Of a stretch of DNA of 64,000 bases, positions 31,080 through 40,370 are shown piece by piece (the stretch's first letter is position 1; each line of letters starts with the position of its first letter). This stretch comes from Sphingomonas beigongshangi. Lineage in GTDB: Bacteria; Pseudomonadota; Alphaproteobacteria; Sphingomonadales; Sphingomonadaceae. The stretch is taken from assembly GCF_016820445.1 (NCBI RefSeq), contig NZ_JADHDT010000006.1:124001-188000 (forward strand). The letters are read 5' to 3'. Below the pieces are notes generated by a model. The model saw only the letters and a program-made list of their open reading frames with translations, was not told the DNA's origin and made no database searches. A program made the position numbers and the translations under genes.

Positions 31080-32042
31080 TCAGCCATCGGAAGACGCCGT
31101 CGATGCGATCGTACGCGTTTCCGGCGTCTTTGTCTCCGGTGCCGCCTCCGCGCCCTTCGCCGGCAACTCGGCGGGATCGGGCATGGCGTGGACGACGCTC
31201 GCATCCGGGCGGCGCACGACCAGCTTGGCCGGATCGCGCATGTCGAACCGGACCCAGCCCTTGCCCAGCAGCGGCCGCGCGCCGTCCATTTCCGCGAACT
31301 TGAGCAGCGCGGCGGGCGCACCGTCCTCGGGCAGCGCCAGCGTCTCGCCCGTGTCGAACGTCAGGTCCCAGCGGCGGTTGCCGATCCAGGTCGCCGCCTT
31401 GACCCGCGGCTTGAGCGCGGGGGCCGCGGCCATCAGCGCCTGATATTGCGGTTCCTGCCGGTCCGCGCCGGGACCGATCACCAGCGGCAGGTCGGGCATC
31501 GCCTCGCTGCGCACGGGCTCCAGCAGCACGCCGTCCTTGTCGATCAGGGTCAGCTGGCCATTGTCCTGCCACACGGCGGCGGGGGCGCGTTCGACGATGT
31601 CGATCAGCAACGTATCGGGCAGTCGGCGCGAGACGTGCGCGTCGGCGATCCAGCCGTAGCGCAGCAGTTTCTCGCGTACCGCCTCCAGGTCGACGAGCGG
31701 CATCGCCCGGCTCTGCTGGTCGAGCGCGACGGCATAAACGCTCATCCGGTCCATGCGCTTGAGGCCGGTGACCTCGATCTGCTCGACGCGAAAGCCCGCG
31801 CGGCCTGCGCCTTCGGCGATCGCGCCGCCGATCATGCCCGGGATGCCGATCCAAGTCAGGATCGCCAGCGCGCCCGCCACGCCGGCGCCGGTGATCGTCC
31901 AGGTCGCCGCCCTGCGGATCGTCGTCTCGCTGACCGGCAGCGCGTTGACGGCGCGCTCGAACCGCCCGACCTTGCGGACGGGCTGCTTGCGGCGCGGGGC
32001 GGGTCGGCGCGGCGGCGTGCCGCGCTTGATGGTGCGGCTCAT
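31080..32042 (-). CDS. ftsQ: Cell division protein FtsQ
   Basis: The 320-aa single-pass membrane protein links cytoplasmic and periplasmic divisome parts. The basic N-terminus (RTIKRGTPPRRPAPRRKQPVRK) precedes a TM helix (about 48-72, TWTITGAGVAGALAILTWIGI). The POTRA domain follows (FRVEQIEVTGLKRMDRMSVY), then the beta domain with LPEDGAPAALLKFAEMDGAR and the conserved WVRFDMRDPAKLVVRRP. The ATG at 32042 overlaps the ddl stop (ATGA). The C-terminal tail (about 285-320) is Glu/Thr/Ala-rich, as is common in sphingomonads. Confidence 0.96.
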   Translation of the reverse strand: MSRTIKRGTPPRRPAPRRKQPVRKVGRFERAVNALPVSETTIRRAATWTITGAGVAGALAILTWIGIPGMIGGAIAEGAGRAGFRVEQIEVTGLKRMDRMSVYAVALDQQSRAMPLVDLEAVREKLLRYGWIADAHVSRRLPDTLLIDIVERAPAAVWQDNGQLTLIDKDGVLLEPVRSEAMPDLPLVIGPGADRQEPQYQALMAAAPALKPRVKAATWIGNRRWDLTFDTGETLALPEDGAPAALLKFAEMDGARPLLGKGWVRFDMRDPAKLVVRRPDASVVHAMPDPAELPAKGAEAAPETKTPETRTIASTASSDG

Positions 32043-32998
32043 CCGTCGCGCACCCGCGCGTCGGCCAGCGCCTCTTCGACGATCGCCTGGACCAATTGTT
32101 CGTAGCTCATGCCGATGTGCCGCGCCTGTTCGGGCACCAGGCTGAGCGGGGTCATGCCGGGCTGCGTATTCACTTCCAGCAGGAACAGGCCGTCGACGCC
32201 GCGCTCGTCGTCCCAGCGGAAGTCCGATCGGCTTGCGCCCCTGCAGCCGAGCAGGCGGTGCGCCTCAAGCGCCAGCCGCTTGCACGCGTCCGCGATCTCG
32301 TCGGGGATGTCGGCGGGGCAGACATGCTCGGTCAGCCCGTCGGTATACTTGGCGTCGAAATCGTACCAGCCGGTCTTGGGCTTCAGCTCCGTCACGCCGA
32401 GTGCGCGGTTGTCGAGCACGGCCGTGGTCAGTTCCCGACCGCGGACATAGGGTTCGGCGAGCAGCTCGTCGAATTCCTGCCATGGTCCCTGTACGTCGCG
32501 ACCGATCGGATTGCCGTAATTGCCGTCGTCGGTGACGATCGCGACCCCGACCGAAGACCCCTCGTTGACCGGCTTCAGCACATAGGGCCGCGCGATCGGA
32601 TCGCCTTCGAACACGTCGGCGGACCGCACGACGCGTCCGCCCGGCATCGGGATGCCCGCGGGGACGAGCGCCTGCTTGGTCAGCACCTTGTCGATCGCGA
32701 TCACCGAGGTGGCGAGACCCGAGTGGGTATAGGGAATGCCCATCAGGTCGAGCATGCCCTGCACCGTGCCGTCCTCGCCCGGCGAACCGTGGAGCGCGTT
32801 GAAGACGAGATCGGGCTTGGCCTCCGCCAGCCGGGCGGCGACGTCGCGGTTCATGTCGATCCGGGTGACGCGGTGGCCGTTCGCCTCGAGCGCATCGGCG
32901 ACGCCGGCGCCGGACATCAGCGACACGGGCCGTTCCGCCGACCAGCCGCCCATGAGGACCGCGATGTGGAGGGGCGAAGGCGTAACCAGCTCAGCCAC
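32039..32998 (-). CDS. ddl: D-alanine--D-alanine ligase
   Basis: The ATP-grasp enzyme joins two D-Ala for the pentapeptide. Landmarks are IAVLMGGWSAERPVSLMSG, NALHGSPGEDGTVQGMLDLM, VLKPVNEGSSVGVAIV and a metal-binding end LEVNTQPGMTPLSLVPEQA. The start is uncertain: GTG 32998 (319 aa) has GGAGG 5 bases in front, while ATG 33013 (324 aa) lies inside the palindromic repeat arm and has no clear Shine-Dalgarno. I prefer GTG. The repeat insertion may have created the longer reading. It overlaps ftsQ by 4 bases and follows murB after about 110 bases, the only large gap in this part of the cluster. Confidence 0.95.
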   Translation of the reverse strand: MAELVTPSPLHIAVLMGGWSAERPVSLMSGAGVADALEANGHRVTRIDMNRDVAARLAEAKPDLVFNALHGSPGEDGTVQGMLDLMGIPYTHSGLATSVIAIDKVLTKQALVPAGIPMPGGRVVRSADVFEGDPIARPYVLKPVNEGSSVGVAIVTDDGNYGNPIGRDVQGPWQEFDELLAEPYVRGRELTTAVLDNRALGVTELKPKTGWYDFDAKYTDGLTEHVCPADIPDEIADACKRLALEAHRLLGCRGASRSDFRWDDERGVDGLFLLEVNTQPGMTPLSLVPEQARHIGMSYEQLVQAIVEEALADARVRDG

Positions 32999-33008
32999 AA
33001 TATCCTCC

Positions 33009-33101
33009 GTCATTCCCCCGGAGGCGGGAATCCAGACTTGCTGGCGTCTCGAACACGCGGTGACCACAGAGGTTCTGGATCCCCGCCTTCGCGGGGATGA
33101 C
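33009..33101. repeat. REP-type palindromic element between murB and ddl
   Basis: A 28-base left arm at 33009-33036 and its inverted partner at 33074-33101 each have a smaller imperfect hairpin (CGGGGATCC-type core, CCCCGCCTTCGCGGGG at the right). The centre is about 37 bases. The two arms pair with each other, giving a cruciform-like REPIN layout. The arms match the widespread proteobacterial intergenic motif GTCATTCCCGC...GCGGGAATCCAGA. The element breaks the otherwise overlapping dcw operon and contains the alternative ddl ATG. Confidence 0.85.
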
Positions 33102-33112
33102 GAAAGAGTGGT

Positions 33113-34003
33113 TCATACCGCCACCCCCACCCGCTGGATTTCCCACTCCAATGTCACCCCGGAATACGCCTTTACCCTGTTGCGTACCTCCTCACCCAGC
33201 GCCTCGATGTCGGCGCTCGTCGCCGTGCCAAGGTTGAGCAGAAAGTTCGTATGTTTCTCAGATACCTGTGCATCGCCGCGACGCAAGCCGCGACAGCCCG
33301 CCGCGTCGACGAGCGCCCAGGCCTTGTGCCCGTCGGGATTCTTGAAGGTCGAGCCGCCGGTCTTCGAACGCAGCGGCTGCGACGCCTCGCGCGCCGCGGC
33401 GATCCGGTCCATCTCCGCCTGCACGGCGGCGGGTTCGGCCGGATGGCCGCGGAAGGTGGCGGCGACGACCACCGCGCCCTCGGGCAGCGCGCTGTGGCGA
33501 TAGGTGTAGTCGAGATCGCCTGGCGACAGGGTCCGCCGCTCGCCTGATCGCAGCACCACCTCTGCCTCGGTCAACACGTCCTTGACCTCGCGGCCATAGG
33601 CGCCGCCGTTCATCCGCACGAAGCCGCCGACGGTACCCGGGATCGAGCGCAGGAACTCGACGCCGCCGATGCCCGCGTCGCGCGCGGTCGAGGACACGAG
33701 GATGCCGCTCGCGCCGCCACCGCAGCGCAATGTCGTCGCGTCCACCGACTCGACCCGTGCGAATGCCTTACCCAGTCGCACGACCACGCCGGGGACGCCG
33801 CCATCGCGGACGATGAGGTTCGAGCCGAGGCCGAGCGCCATCACCGGCACCGAAGGATCGAGGCCGCGCAGGAAGTCGGCGAGGTCGTCGACGTCTGCCG
33901 GCTCGAACAGCCATTCCGCCGCCCCGCCGGCCTTGAACCAGACGAGCGGCGCCAGCGGGGCGCCGTGCGTCAGGCGACCACGGACGGCGGGAAGGTCGAT
34001 CAC
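33113..34003 (-). CDS. murB: UDP-N-acetylenolpyruvoylglucosamine reductase
   Basis: The 296-aa flavoenzyme reduces UDP-GlcNAc-enolpyruvate to UDP-MurNAc. FAD-binding loops LGLGSNLIVRDGG and FLRSIPGTVGGFVRMNGGAYG are present, as is the catalytic Ser in LRSKTGGSTFKNPDGHKAW (GSTFKNP) and the Glu near SEKHTNFLLNLG. The start is GTG 34003 ([20 protein letters not shown]), which overlaps the preceding small ORF as GTGA. A longer in-frame reading upstream is not protein-like. The order murC-small ORF-murB-ddl follows the usual dcw plan with one extra gene. Confidence 0.96.
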   Translation of the reverse strand: MIDLPAVRGRLTHGAPLAPLVWFKAGGAAEWLFEPADVDDLADFLRGLDPSVPVMALGLGSNLIVRDGGVPGVVVRLGKAFARVESVDATTLRCGGGASGILVSSTARDAGIGGVEFLRSIPGTVGGFVRMNGGAYGREVKDVLTEAEVVLRSGERRTLSPGDLDYTYRHSALPEGAVVVAATFRGHPAEPAAVQAEMDRIAAAREASQPLRSKTGGSTFKNPDGHKAWALVDAAGCRGLRRGDAQVSEKHTNFLLNLGTATSADIEALGEEVRNRVKAYSGVTLEWEIQRVGVAV

Positions 34004-34200
34004 CACGGCCCCGCCCCCCACAGGCGCATCCACGCCTGGATGGCGGCGAGGTTCGCCTCGGCCGCCTTGCGCGTTGCCTCCTGCACCTGCACCAGCGCCT
34101 CGCCGGCACCCACGGCGTGGTTGCCCGCCTCCAGCGTGCGGCGCTGCGCATCGAGCATCTGCTTCTGGAAGCGCAGTCCGGCGTCGAACCAGTCGGTCAT
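34000..34200 (-). CDS. 66-aa helical protein inserted between murC and murB
   Basis: The protein [20 protein letters not shown], then [20 protein letters not shown] and [20 protein letters not shown], is a single amphipathic helical domain with a Trp at each end. It has no signal or membrane segment. Its length and heptad-like pattern suggest a coiled-coil or phasin-like oligomer, but this is inference. It overlaps murC by 4 bases (ATGA) and murB by 4 bases (GTGA), so it is made together with both. It is not one of the classical dcw genes. I have seen comparable short ORFs in sphingomonads but know no function. Confidence 0.7.
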   Translation of the reverse strand: MTDWFDAGLRFQKQMLDAQRRTLEAGNHAVGAGEALVQVQEATRKAAEANLAAIQAWMRLWGAGPW

Positions 34201-35615
34201 CGCCGTGCCTCGATCGCCGCAGCCAGCCCGGCCGCCCATTTGGTGATGTCGCCGGCGCCGAGGCATACGACCATGTCGTCCGCCTGGACCGTGGCCGCAA
34301 GTTCCGCGGCGAGCGCATCGGCATCCGCGATGACGGCGGCGGAGCGATGACCGCGCCGCTTCAGCCCCTCGACCAGCGCCTCGGCGTCGACACCGGGCAC
34401 GGGCGCCTCGCCCGCCGCATAGACGGGCGTCACCAGCACGCGGTCGGCGTCGTTGAACGCGGTCTGGAAGTCCTCCATCAGGTTGCCGAGCCGCGAGTAG
34501 CGGTGCGGCTGCACCACCGCGATCACGCGGCCGCGCGCACCCTCGCGCGCCGCGGCCAGCACGGCGCGGATCTCGACCGGATGGTGGCCATAGTCATCGA
34601 TCACGGTCACCGCGCCGCCGTCCACCGCGACCTCGCCAACCTTGGTGAAGCGGCGTTTGACCCCGCCGAACGCCTCGAAACCCCGGGCGATCGTCGCATC
34701 GTCGATGCCAAGCTCCAGCGCCACGCCGATCGCGGCGAGCGCGTTCTGCACATTGTGGCGGCCGGGCATCGGCAGCTCGATATCGGCGATGGTGCGCGCC
34801 GAGCCGTCGCGCTGGCGCACGACGCAGGCGAAGCGGTTGCCGCCCGGCACCGGCGTCACGTCGACGCCGCGGATGTCCGCCTGCGCGGAGAAGCCATAGG
34901 TCACGACGCGCCGGTCGCGTACGCGCGGCAGCACGTTCTGCACCTCCGGATGGTCGAGGCAGAGCAGCGCCGCACCATAGAAGGGCACGTTCTCGACGAA
35001 CTCGACGAATGCGTCCTTGACCGCGTCGAAGCTGCCGTAATGGTCGAGATGCTCGGGATCGATGTTGGTGACCACCGCGATCGTGCCGTCGAGGCGCAGG
35101 AAGCTGCCGTCGCTCTCGTCCGCCTCCACCACCATCCAGTCGCTCGCGCCGAGGCGCGCATTGGACCCGTAGCTGTTGATGATGCCGCCGTTGATCACGG
35201 TCGGGTCGATCCCGCCCGCGTCGAGCAGCGCCGCGACCATCGAGGTCGTCGTCGTCTTGCCATGCGTGCCCGCGACGGCGACCGTCTGCTTCAGGCGCAT
35301 CAGCTCCGCGAGCATCTCGGCGCGGCGGACGACGGGGATGCGGCGCTCCAGCGCGGCCTCGACCTCGGGGTTGGACCGCGTGATCGCGGTGGAGGTGACG
35401 ACCACCGCCGCGTCCGCGACGTTTTCGGCGGCATGGCCGATCGTGACCGCGATCCCCTTGTCGCGCAGCCCCTGCACCACATAGCCTTCGGCGACGTCGG
35501 AACCCTGTACCGTATAGCCGAGGTTCTTCATGACCTCGGCGATGCCGGACATGCCGATGCCGCCGATGCCGACGAAGTGGATCGGCCCGATGTCGGTATG
35601 GACGCCGCGGATCAT
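34197..35615 (-). CDS. murC: UDP-N-acetylmuramate--L-alanine ligase
   Basis: The 472-aa Mur ligase adds L-Ala to UDP-MurNAc, the first peptide step. It starts [20 protein letters not shown] with the MurC-specific [12 protein letters not shown] loop. The P-loop is [32 protein letters not shown] supplies metal-binding residues, and [18 protein letters not shown] is the MurC DYGHHP signature that distinguishes it from MurD/E/F. It overlaps murG and the small ORF by ATGA. Length is normal. Confidence 0.97.
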   Translation of the reverse strand: MIRGVHTDIGPIHFVGIGGIGMSGIAEVMKNLGYTVQGSDVAEGYVVQGLRDKGIAVTIGHAAENVADAAVVVTSTAITRSNPEVEAALERRIPVVRRAEMLAELMRLKQTVAVAGTHGKTTTTSMVAALLDAGGIDPTVINGGIINSYGSNARLGASDWMVVEADESDGSFLRLDGTIAVVTNIDPEHLDHYGSFDAVKDAFVEFVENVPFYGAALLCLDHPEVQNVLPRVRDRRVVTYGFSAQADIRGVDVTPVPGGNRFACVVRQRDGSARTIADIELPMPGRHNVQNALAAIGVALELGIDDATIARGFEAFGGVKRRFTKVGEVAVDGGAVTVIDDYGHHPVEIRAVLAAAREGARGRVIAVVQPHRYSRLGNLMEDFQTAFNDADRVLVTPVYAAGEAPVPGVDAEALVEGLKRRGHRSAAVIADADALAAELAATVQADDMVVCLGAGDITKWAAGLAAAIEARR

Positions 35616-36781
35616 GCGCCCATCCCCGCCAGCGCCGGCTTGGGCTTTACCGGCTTCCCGACCGGCAAGCGCGCGAGCGGGGCGTCGAGGCTTTCGACCA
35701 GGTCGGCGAGGTCGCTGACCGCATGGGGGCGGCCGACGCTCTTCGCGCGGGCGGCGGCGTTTTCGAGCGCCGCGGGGTCGAGGCCCAGCTTCTGCATCTG
35801 TTTGGCGAGTTCCTTGGCGGTGAAGTCGGATTGCGGAATGGTGCGCGCGCCCCCCGCTTTCGTCATCTCCCGCGCATTGGCGGTCTGGTGGTCGTCGGTC
35901 GCCGACGGCAGCGGCACGAGGATCGCCGGTCGGCCCGCCGCGGTCAGCTCCGCGATGGTCGATGCGCCGGCACGGCCGATCACCAGATGCGCCCAGGCGA
36001 GCTGTTCCGGCATGTCGGGCAGGTAGGTGGCGAGTTCCGCCGGGATCTGATGCTCGGCATATTTGGCGCGCACCGCGTCGATATCCTCGATCCGCGCCTG
36101 ATGCGTCACCTGCAGCCGGCGGCGGAAGGTGACGGGCAGCATTGCCAGGCCGTCGGGCACGACCTGGCTGAGCACGCTCGCGCCCTGGCTGCCGCCGGTG
36201 ACGAGGACGCGGAAGATCCCGTCCTCCTCCAGCAGCGGATAGGGCCTGGCGCGCAGGGCCAGCACCGCCTCGCGCACCGGATTGCCGACCAGGTGGACCT
36301 TGTCCGCAAGCTTGGCGGGCAGGCGCGCGGTCTCGGCATAGGAGGTGGCGATCGCCCCAACGCGCCCCGCGACGACGCGGTTGACCCGGCCGAGCACGGC
36401 ATTCTGCTCGTGCACCGCCGTCGGGATTTTTTCCGCGAAGGCGGCGAGCAACGCCGGGAAGGCGGGATAGCCGCCGAAGCCGATCACGGCCGCCGGCTTG
36501 AAGGTGCGGTACAGTTCGCGCGCCATCGCCCGGCCGCGCAGCATCTCGCGCACCGCACTCGCCCAGCCCTGCGGCTTCTTCAGCTGGAACCTGCCCGCGG
36601 GCAGGACGTGAGTCTGGATGCCGTCAAACAGGCCCGGGAAACGCACGCCGCGCGCGTCGCTGACCAGGGCGACGCGATGCCCGCGCTTCGTCAGTTCCGC
36701 GGCCAGCGCCGCCGCCGGTACCATGTGCCCCCCCGTGCCGCCGGCGGCGAGGACGTAATGCTTGCTCAATTCGAACCCCAT
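35612..36781 (-). CDS. murG: UDP-GlcNAc:lipid I GlcNAc transferase
   Basis: The 389-aa peripheral membrane glycosyltransferase makes lipid II from lipid I on the cytoplasmic face. Landmarks are [20 protein letters not shown] (GGTGGH), [35 protein letters not shown] and the nucleotide-sugar loop [19 protein letters not shown], with [21 protein letters not shown] near the C-terminus. The ATG at 36781 lies 16 bases inside ftsW; a TTG at 36769 overlapping the ftsW stop (TTGA) is an alternative start. Length is normal to slightly long, with a Pro/Lys-rich end. Confidence 0.96.
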   Translation of the reverse strand: MGFELSKHYVLAAGGTGGHMVPAAALAAELTKRGHRVALVSDARGVRFPGLFDGIQTHVLPAGRFQLKKPQGWASAVREMLRGRAMARELYRTFKPAAVIGFGGYPAFPALLAAFAEKIPTAVHEQNAVLGRVNRVVAGRVGAIATSYAETARLPAKLADKVHLVGNPVREAVLALRARPYPLLEEDGIFRVLVTGGSQGASVLSQVVPDGLAMLPVTFRRRLQVTHQARIEDIDAVRAKYAEHQIPAELATYLPDMPEQLAWAHLVIGRAGASTIAELTAAGRPAILVPLPSATDDHQTANAREMTKAGGARTIPQSDFTAKELAKQMQKLGLDPAALENAAARAKSVGRPHAVSDLADLVESLDAPLARLPVGKPVKPKPALAGMGA

Positions 36782-38007
36782 CTCACCACATAGGGACTGC
36801 GCGTCAGGAACGGGTTGCGCCGCGTGAAGGCAAGCAGCAGCCCCATGCCGATCGACAGCGCGATCATCGACGACCCGCCATAGCTGATGAACGGCAACGT
36901 CATCCCCTTCGACGGCGCCAGCCCCGTGTTCACCGCCATCGACACCAATGCCTGCGCGCCGAATTGCACCGCCAGGCCGCTCGCCGCAAGCAGCTTGAAC
37001 TCGTCCTGCTCGTCGAGCAGCCGGACGAAGACGCGCACGACGATCGCCAGGAACACGACCGCGATGATCGAACAGGCGATCAGGCCAAACTCCTCGCCGA
37101 TCACCGAATAGATGTAATCGGTATGCGCCTCCGGCAGCCCGAACTTGGCGGTGCCGCCGCCCGGCCCGGTGCCGGTCCAGCCGCCCGCGGTGATCGTCGC
37201 ATGCGCGGCGTTGGTCTGGAAATGGTCGCCGGCCCCCTCGCCCTCCACGCCGGGGAAGAGGAAGGCGTCGATGCGCGTGCGCGCCGTGCTGTAGAACATA
37301 TAGGCGGCGGCGAGACCGACGGGCACCATGCCGATGATCGCGGCGAGGACGCGCATCGGCGTGCCCGCGATCATCAGCAGCGCCAGCCAGACGGTGCAGA
37401 AGATCACGGTCTGGCCGAAATCGGGCTGCAGCATCAGCAGCACCGCGACCACCGCCGTCATCGCGCCGGTGATCAGCACCGTCGGCAGGTCCTGGTCCTT
37501 GACCTTGAGCGACAGGACCCAGGCGACGGCGACGATGAACACCGGCTTCAGGAATTCCGACGGCTGGAATTCGGCGATGCCGACGCCGATCCAGCGCCGC
37601 GCGCCATTATGGACCGCGCCGATGAACGGCGTCACCGCGAGCAGGAACGCGAACAGCGCCGCGCCGATCAGCGCCGCGCGCCGCGCGGTGGCGACGGGCA
37701 GCATCGACACGCCGAACAGCACGGGCAGCGACACGCCGACCCACATCAGCTGGCGCCAGAAATAATAGAGCGGCGCGAACTTGTGATGCTCGCCCGAATA
37801 GCGGACCGCCGTCGCCGGGCTCGCCGCCGCCACCGCGACCAGCCCGATCGCGATCAGGAACAGCGTCAGCAGCAGCAACATCCGGTCGATGTCCCAGAAC
37901 CAGGTGCCCAGCGGCGACCGGTCGCCGCGCCCGCCGCGCCGCTTGACCTTGGCGATCAGCGTATCGCGGCCCTGCGCCGGAGCGCCGGTGTTCATCCGTG
38001 TCGCCAT
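36766..38007 (-). CDS. ftsW: Septal peptidoglycan polymerase FtsW
   Basis: The 413-aa SEDS protein polymerises lipid II glycan chains with FtsI. About ten membrane segments are visible, with an N-terminal basic segment (LIAKVKRRGGRGDRSPLGTW). Landmarks are GVGIAEFQPSEFLKPVF, LQPDFGQTVIF, ATITAGGWTGTGPGGGTAKFGLPEAHTDYIYSVIGEEFG (extended SEDS periplasmic loop) and the terminal LPFISYGGSSMIALSIGMGLLL. The ATG at 38007 shares a base with the murD stop. Its N-terminus is somewhat extended compared with E. coli but similar to other alphaproteobacteria. Confidence 0.97.
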   Translation of the reverse strand: MATRMNTGAPAQGRDTLIAKVKRRGGRGDRSPLGTWFWDIDRMLLLLTLFLIAIGLVAVAAASPATAVRYSGEHHKFAPLYYFWRQLMWVGVSLPVLFGVSMLPVATARRAALIGAALFAFLLAVTPFIGAVHNGARRWIGVGIAEFQPSEFLKPVFIVAVAWVLSLKVKDQDLPTVLITGAMTAVVAVLLMLQPDFGQTVIFCTVWLALLMIAGTPMRVLAAIIGMVPVGLAAAYMFYSTARTRIDAFLFPGVEGEGAGDHFQTNAAHATITAGGWTGTGPGGGTAKFGLPEAHTDYIYSVIGEEFGLIACSIIAVVFLAIVVRVFVRLLDEQDEFKLLAASGLAVQFGAQALVSMAVNTGLAPSKGMTLPFISYGGSSMIALSIGMGLLLAFTRRNPFLTRSPYVVRWGSN

Positions 38008-39302
38008 CAGTCCAATGCCTCCACCGCCGCCCGGAACGCCCGCCCACGATCCTCGTAATCGCGGAACTGGTCGAAGCTAGCACAGGCCGGCGACAACAGC
38101 ACGGTTTCTCCCGGCCGCGCCGCGGCGGCGGCGTGGCGGACGGCCGTGGCAAGGTCGCCGCTGCGTTCGACGTGCGGGACCTTGGGGGTCAGGATGTCGG
38201 CGAACAGTTCGGCCGCCTCGCCGATCGTATAAGCCGCGACGACCCGGTCGAGATAGGGCGCGCAGGCGTCGAGGTCGTCGCCCTTGCGCTTGCCGCCGAC
38301 GATCCAGTGGATGCGCTCGAACGCGCCGAGCGCGGGCGCGGCGCTTTCGGGGTTGGTCGCCTTGCTGTCGTCGACGAAGGCAACGCCATTGCGCTCGGCG
38401 ACGCGCTCCATGCGGTGGGGGAGGCCGCTGAAAGTTCGGAGGGCCGCGCTGATATTGGTCTCGTCGACGCCCAGCACACGAGTTACGGCGACCGATACAA
38501 GCGCGTTCTGGGCGTTGTGGGGACCTTGCAGCGCTGGCCAATCGGCTTGAGTGCCGAGTTCGGTGGCATCCCGACCGATGCCGTCGGCACCCCATGGGCT
38601 CCATATGTCGAATGGGTCCGTCGGCGACAGCCGGTCATCCGGCTCAACCCTTACAGATGTTTCCGACTGCATCGCGAACAGCCGCATCTTGCTCGCCACG
38701 TAACCCTCGAACCCGTCATACCGATCGAGATGATCCGGGGTGATATTCAGGAGCACCGCAACGTCGCAGTCGAGCGTCTGCGTCAGGTCGATCTGGTAAC
38801 TCGACAGTTCGAGTACATAGACCCCATTCTCCGGCAGCGGATCCTGCTCCAGGATCGGCAGGCCGATGTTGCCGCCCATCAGCGTCGGCACGCCCGCGGT
38901 CTTCAGGATGTGGTGGACCAGTGCGGTGGTGGTCGACTTGCCGTTGGTACCGGTGATGCCGACCACCTTGTGCGGCGGCAGCTCGGCACGCGCCTGCGCG
39001 AACAGCTCTATGTCGCCGATCACCGGAACGCCCGCCGCCCGCGCCTGCGCCACCAGCGGATGCGTGTTGAGCGGCACGCCGGGCGAGACGATCAGCCCCG
39101 CCGCGCCCGTCAGGTCGAGCAGCGCCGGATCGTGGACGATCACGCCGTCGACCGCTTCGGCCCGCTCGCGCGCCGCGGGATCGCTGTCCCACGCCACGAC
39201 ATGCGCGCCCGCCGCGGCGAGCGCGCGCACCGTTGCCATGCCCGAACGCGCCAGCCCGAGTACCGCGTAGCGCTGCCCCGCCCAGTGCGCGGCGGTGATC
39301 AC
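38007..39302 (-). CDS. murD: UDP-MurNAc-L-alanine--D-glutamate ligase
   Basis: The 431-aa Mur ligase adds D-Glu. The start is GTG 39302 ([20 protein letters not shown]), overlapping the mraY stop as GTGA. Landmarks are [20 protein letters not shown] (P-loop), [20 protein letters not shown] (MurD-specific LSSYQ) and the late [10 protein letters not shown] and [18 protein letters not shown] motifs. The large in-frame upstream region belongs to mraY in another frame and is not part of it. It fits the order mraY-murD-ftsW. Confidence 0.97.
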   Translation of the reverse strand: MITAAHWAGQRYAVLGLARSGMATVRALAAAGAHVVAWDSDPAARERAEAVDGVIVHDPALLDLTGAAGLIVSPGVPLNTHPLVAQARAAGVPVIGDIELFAQARAELPPHKVVGITGTNGKSTTTALVHHILKTAGVPTLMGGNIGLPILEQDPLPENGVYVLELSSYQIDLTQTLDCDVAVLLNITPDHLDRYDGFEGYVASKMRLFAMQSETSVRVEPDDRLSPTDPFDIWSPWGADGIGRDATELGTQADWPALQGPHNAQNALVSVAVTRVLGVDETNISAALRTFSGLPHRMERVAERNGVAFVDDSKATNPESAAPALGAFERIHWIVGGKRKGDDLDACAPYLDRVVAAYTIGEAAELFADILTPKVPHVERSGDLATAVRHAAAAARPGETVLLSPACASFDQFRDYEDRGRAFRAAVEALD

Positions 39303-40369
39303 CGCAGCTTCAACGTCGACAGGCCGGCCAGCGCCAGCACCAGGCTGATGATCCAGAAACGGATCACCACGGTCGGCTCGCTCCAGCCGAGTTGCTCGAA
39401 ATGATGGTGGATCGGTGCCATCCGGAACACGCGCTTGCCGGTCCGCTTGTAGAAGAAGACCTGGATGATGACGGAGAGCGCCTCGACCACGAACAGGCCG
39501 CCGACGATACCCAGCACGATCTCGTGATGCGCCACCACCGCGATCGTGCCCAGCGCGCCGCCCAGCGCGAGGCTGCCGGTGTCGCCCATGAACACCGCCG
39601 CCGGGGGCGCGTTGAACCACAGGAAGGCGAGCCCTGCGCCGATCACCGCGCCGCAGAAGATCGCGAGTTCGCCCGCCCCCGGCACGTGCGCGATGCCTAG
39701 ATATTCGGCGAACTTCACGTTGCCCGCGAGGTAGGTGATGATCGCGAAGGTGACGCTGGCGATGATCACCGGCATCGTCGCCAGCCCGTCCAGCCCGTCG
39801 GTCAGGTTCACCGCATTGCCGAAGGCGACGATCGTGAACGCCGCGAACAGCGGATAGGCATAGCCGAGGTCGAGATACAGCCGGTTGGTGAACGGCAGAT
39901 AGAGGTGCGGCCCGTTCTGCCCCATGATGATCCATGCGGCGATGCCGGCGATGGCGAATTCCAGCAGCAGCCGCGTGCGCCCCGACACGCCCGCGGTGCT
40001 CGCCTTGCGCACCTTGTCGTAATCGTCCAGGAATCCGATCGCGCCGAAGCCGAGCGTCACGAACAGGCACGCCCAGACGAAGGGGTTGGCCATATCCATC
40101 CAGATCAGGATCGACAGCGACATGGCCGTCAGGATCATCAGCCCGCCCATCGTGGGGGTGCCGCGCTTGGCAAGATGCGTCTGCGGGCCGTCGGCGCGGA
40201 TCGGCTGCCCCTTGCCCTGGCGGACGCGCAGCCAGCCGATGAAGCGCGGCCCGATGATCAGACCGATGAACAGCGCGGTGGCGATCGCCGCCCCGGTTCG
40301 GAAGGACTGGTAGCGGATGAGGTTCAGCAGCCCCGTGAACTTCAGGTGCTCGGCGATCCAGTAAAGCAT
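39299..40369 (-). CDS. mraY: Phospho-MurNAc-pentapeptide transferase
   Basis: The 356-aa polytopic enzyme forms lipid I on undecaprenyl phosphate. It starts [20 protein letters not shown]. Catalytic and substrate residues are in [16 protein letters not shown] (Asp pair), [15 protein letters not shown] (DGLDG, catalytic Asp), [14 protein letters not shown] and [22 protein letters not shown] (the His-rich loop). About ten membrane segments are present. The start ATG 40369 follows the murF stop by one base. Upstream in-frame sequence is unrelated and was excluded. Confidence 0.97.
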   Translation of the reverse strand: MLYWIAEHLKFTGLLNLIRYQSFRTGAAIATALFIGLIIGPRFIGWLRVRQGKGQPIRADGPQTHLAKRGTPTMGGLMILTAMSLSILIWMDMANPFVWACLFVTLGFGAIGFLDDYDKVRKASTAGVSGRTRLLLEFAIAGIAAWIIMGQNGPHLYLPFTNRLYLDLGYAYPLFAAFTIVAFGNAVNLTDGLDGLATMPVIIASVTFAIITYLAGNVKFAEYLGIAHVPGAGELAIFCGAVIGAGLAFLWFNAPPAAVFMGDTGSLALGGALGTIAVVAHHEIVLGIVGGLFVVEALSVIIQVFFYKRTGKRVFRMAPIHHHFEQLGWSEPTVVIRFWIISLVLALAGLSTLKLR

Positions 40370-40370
40370 T

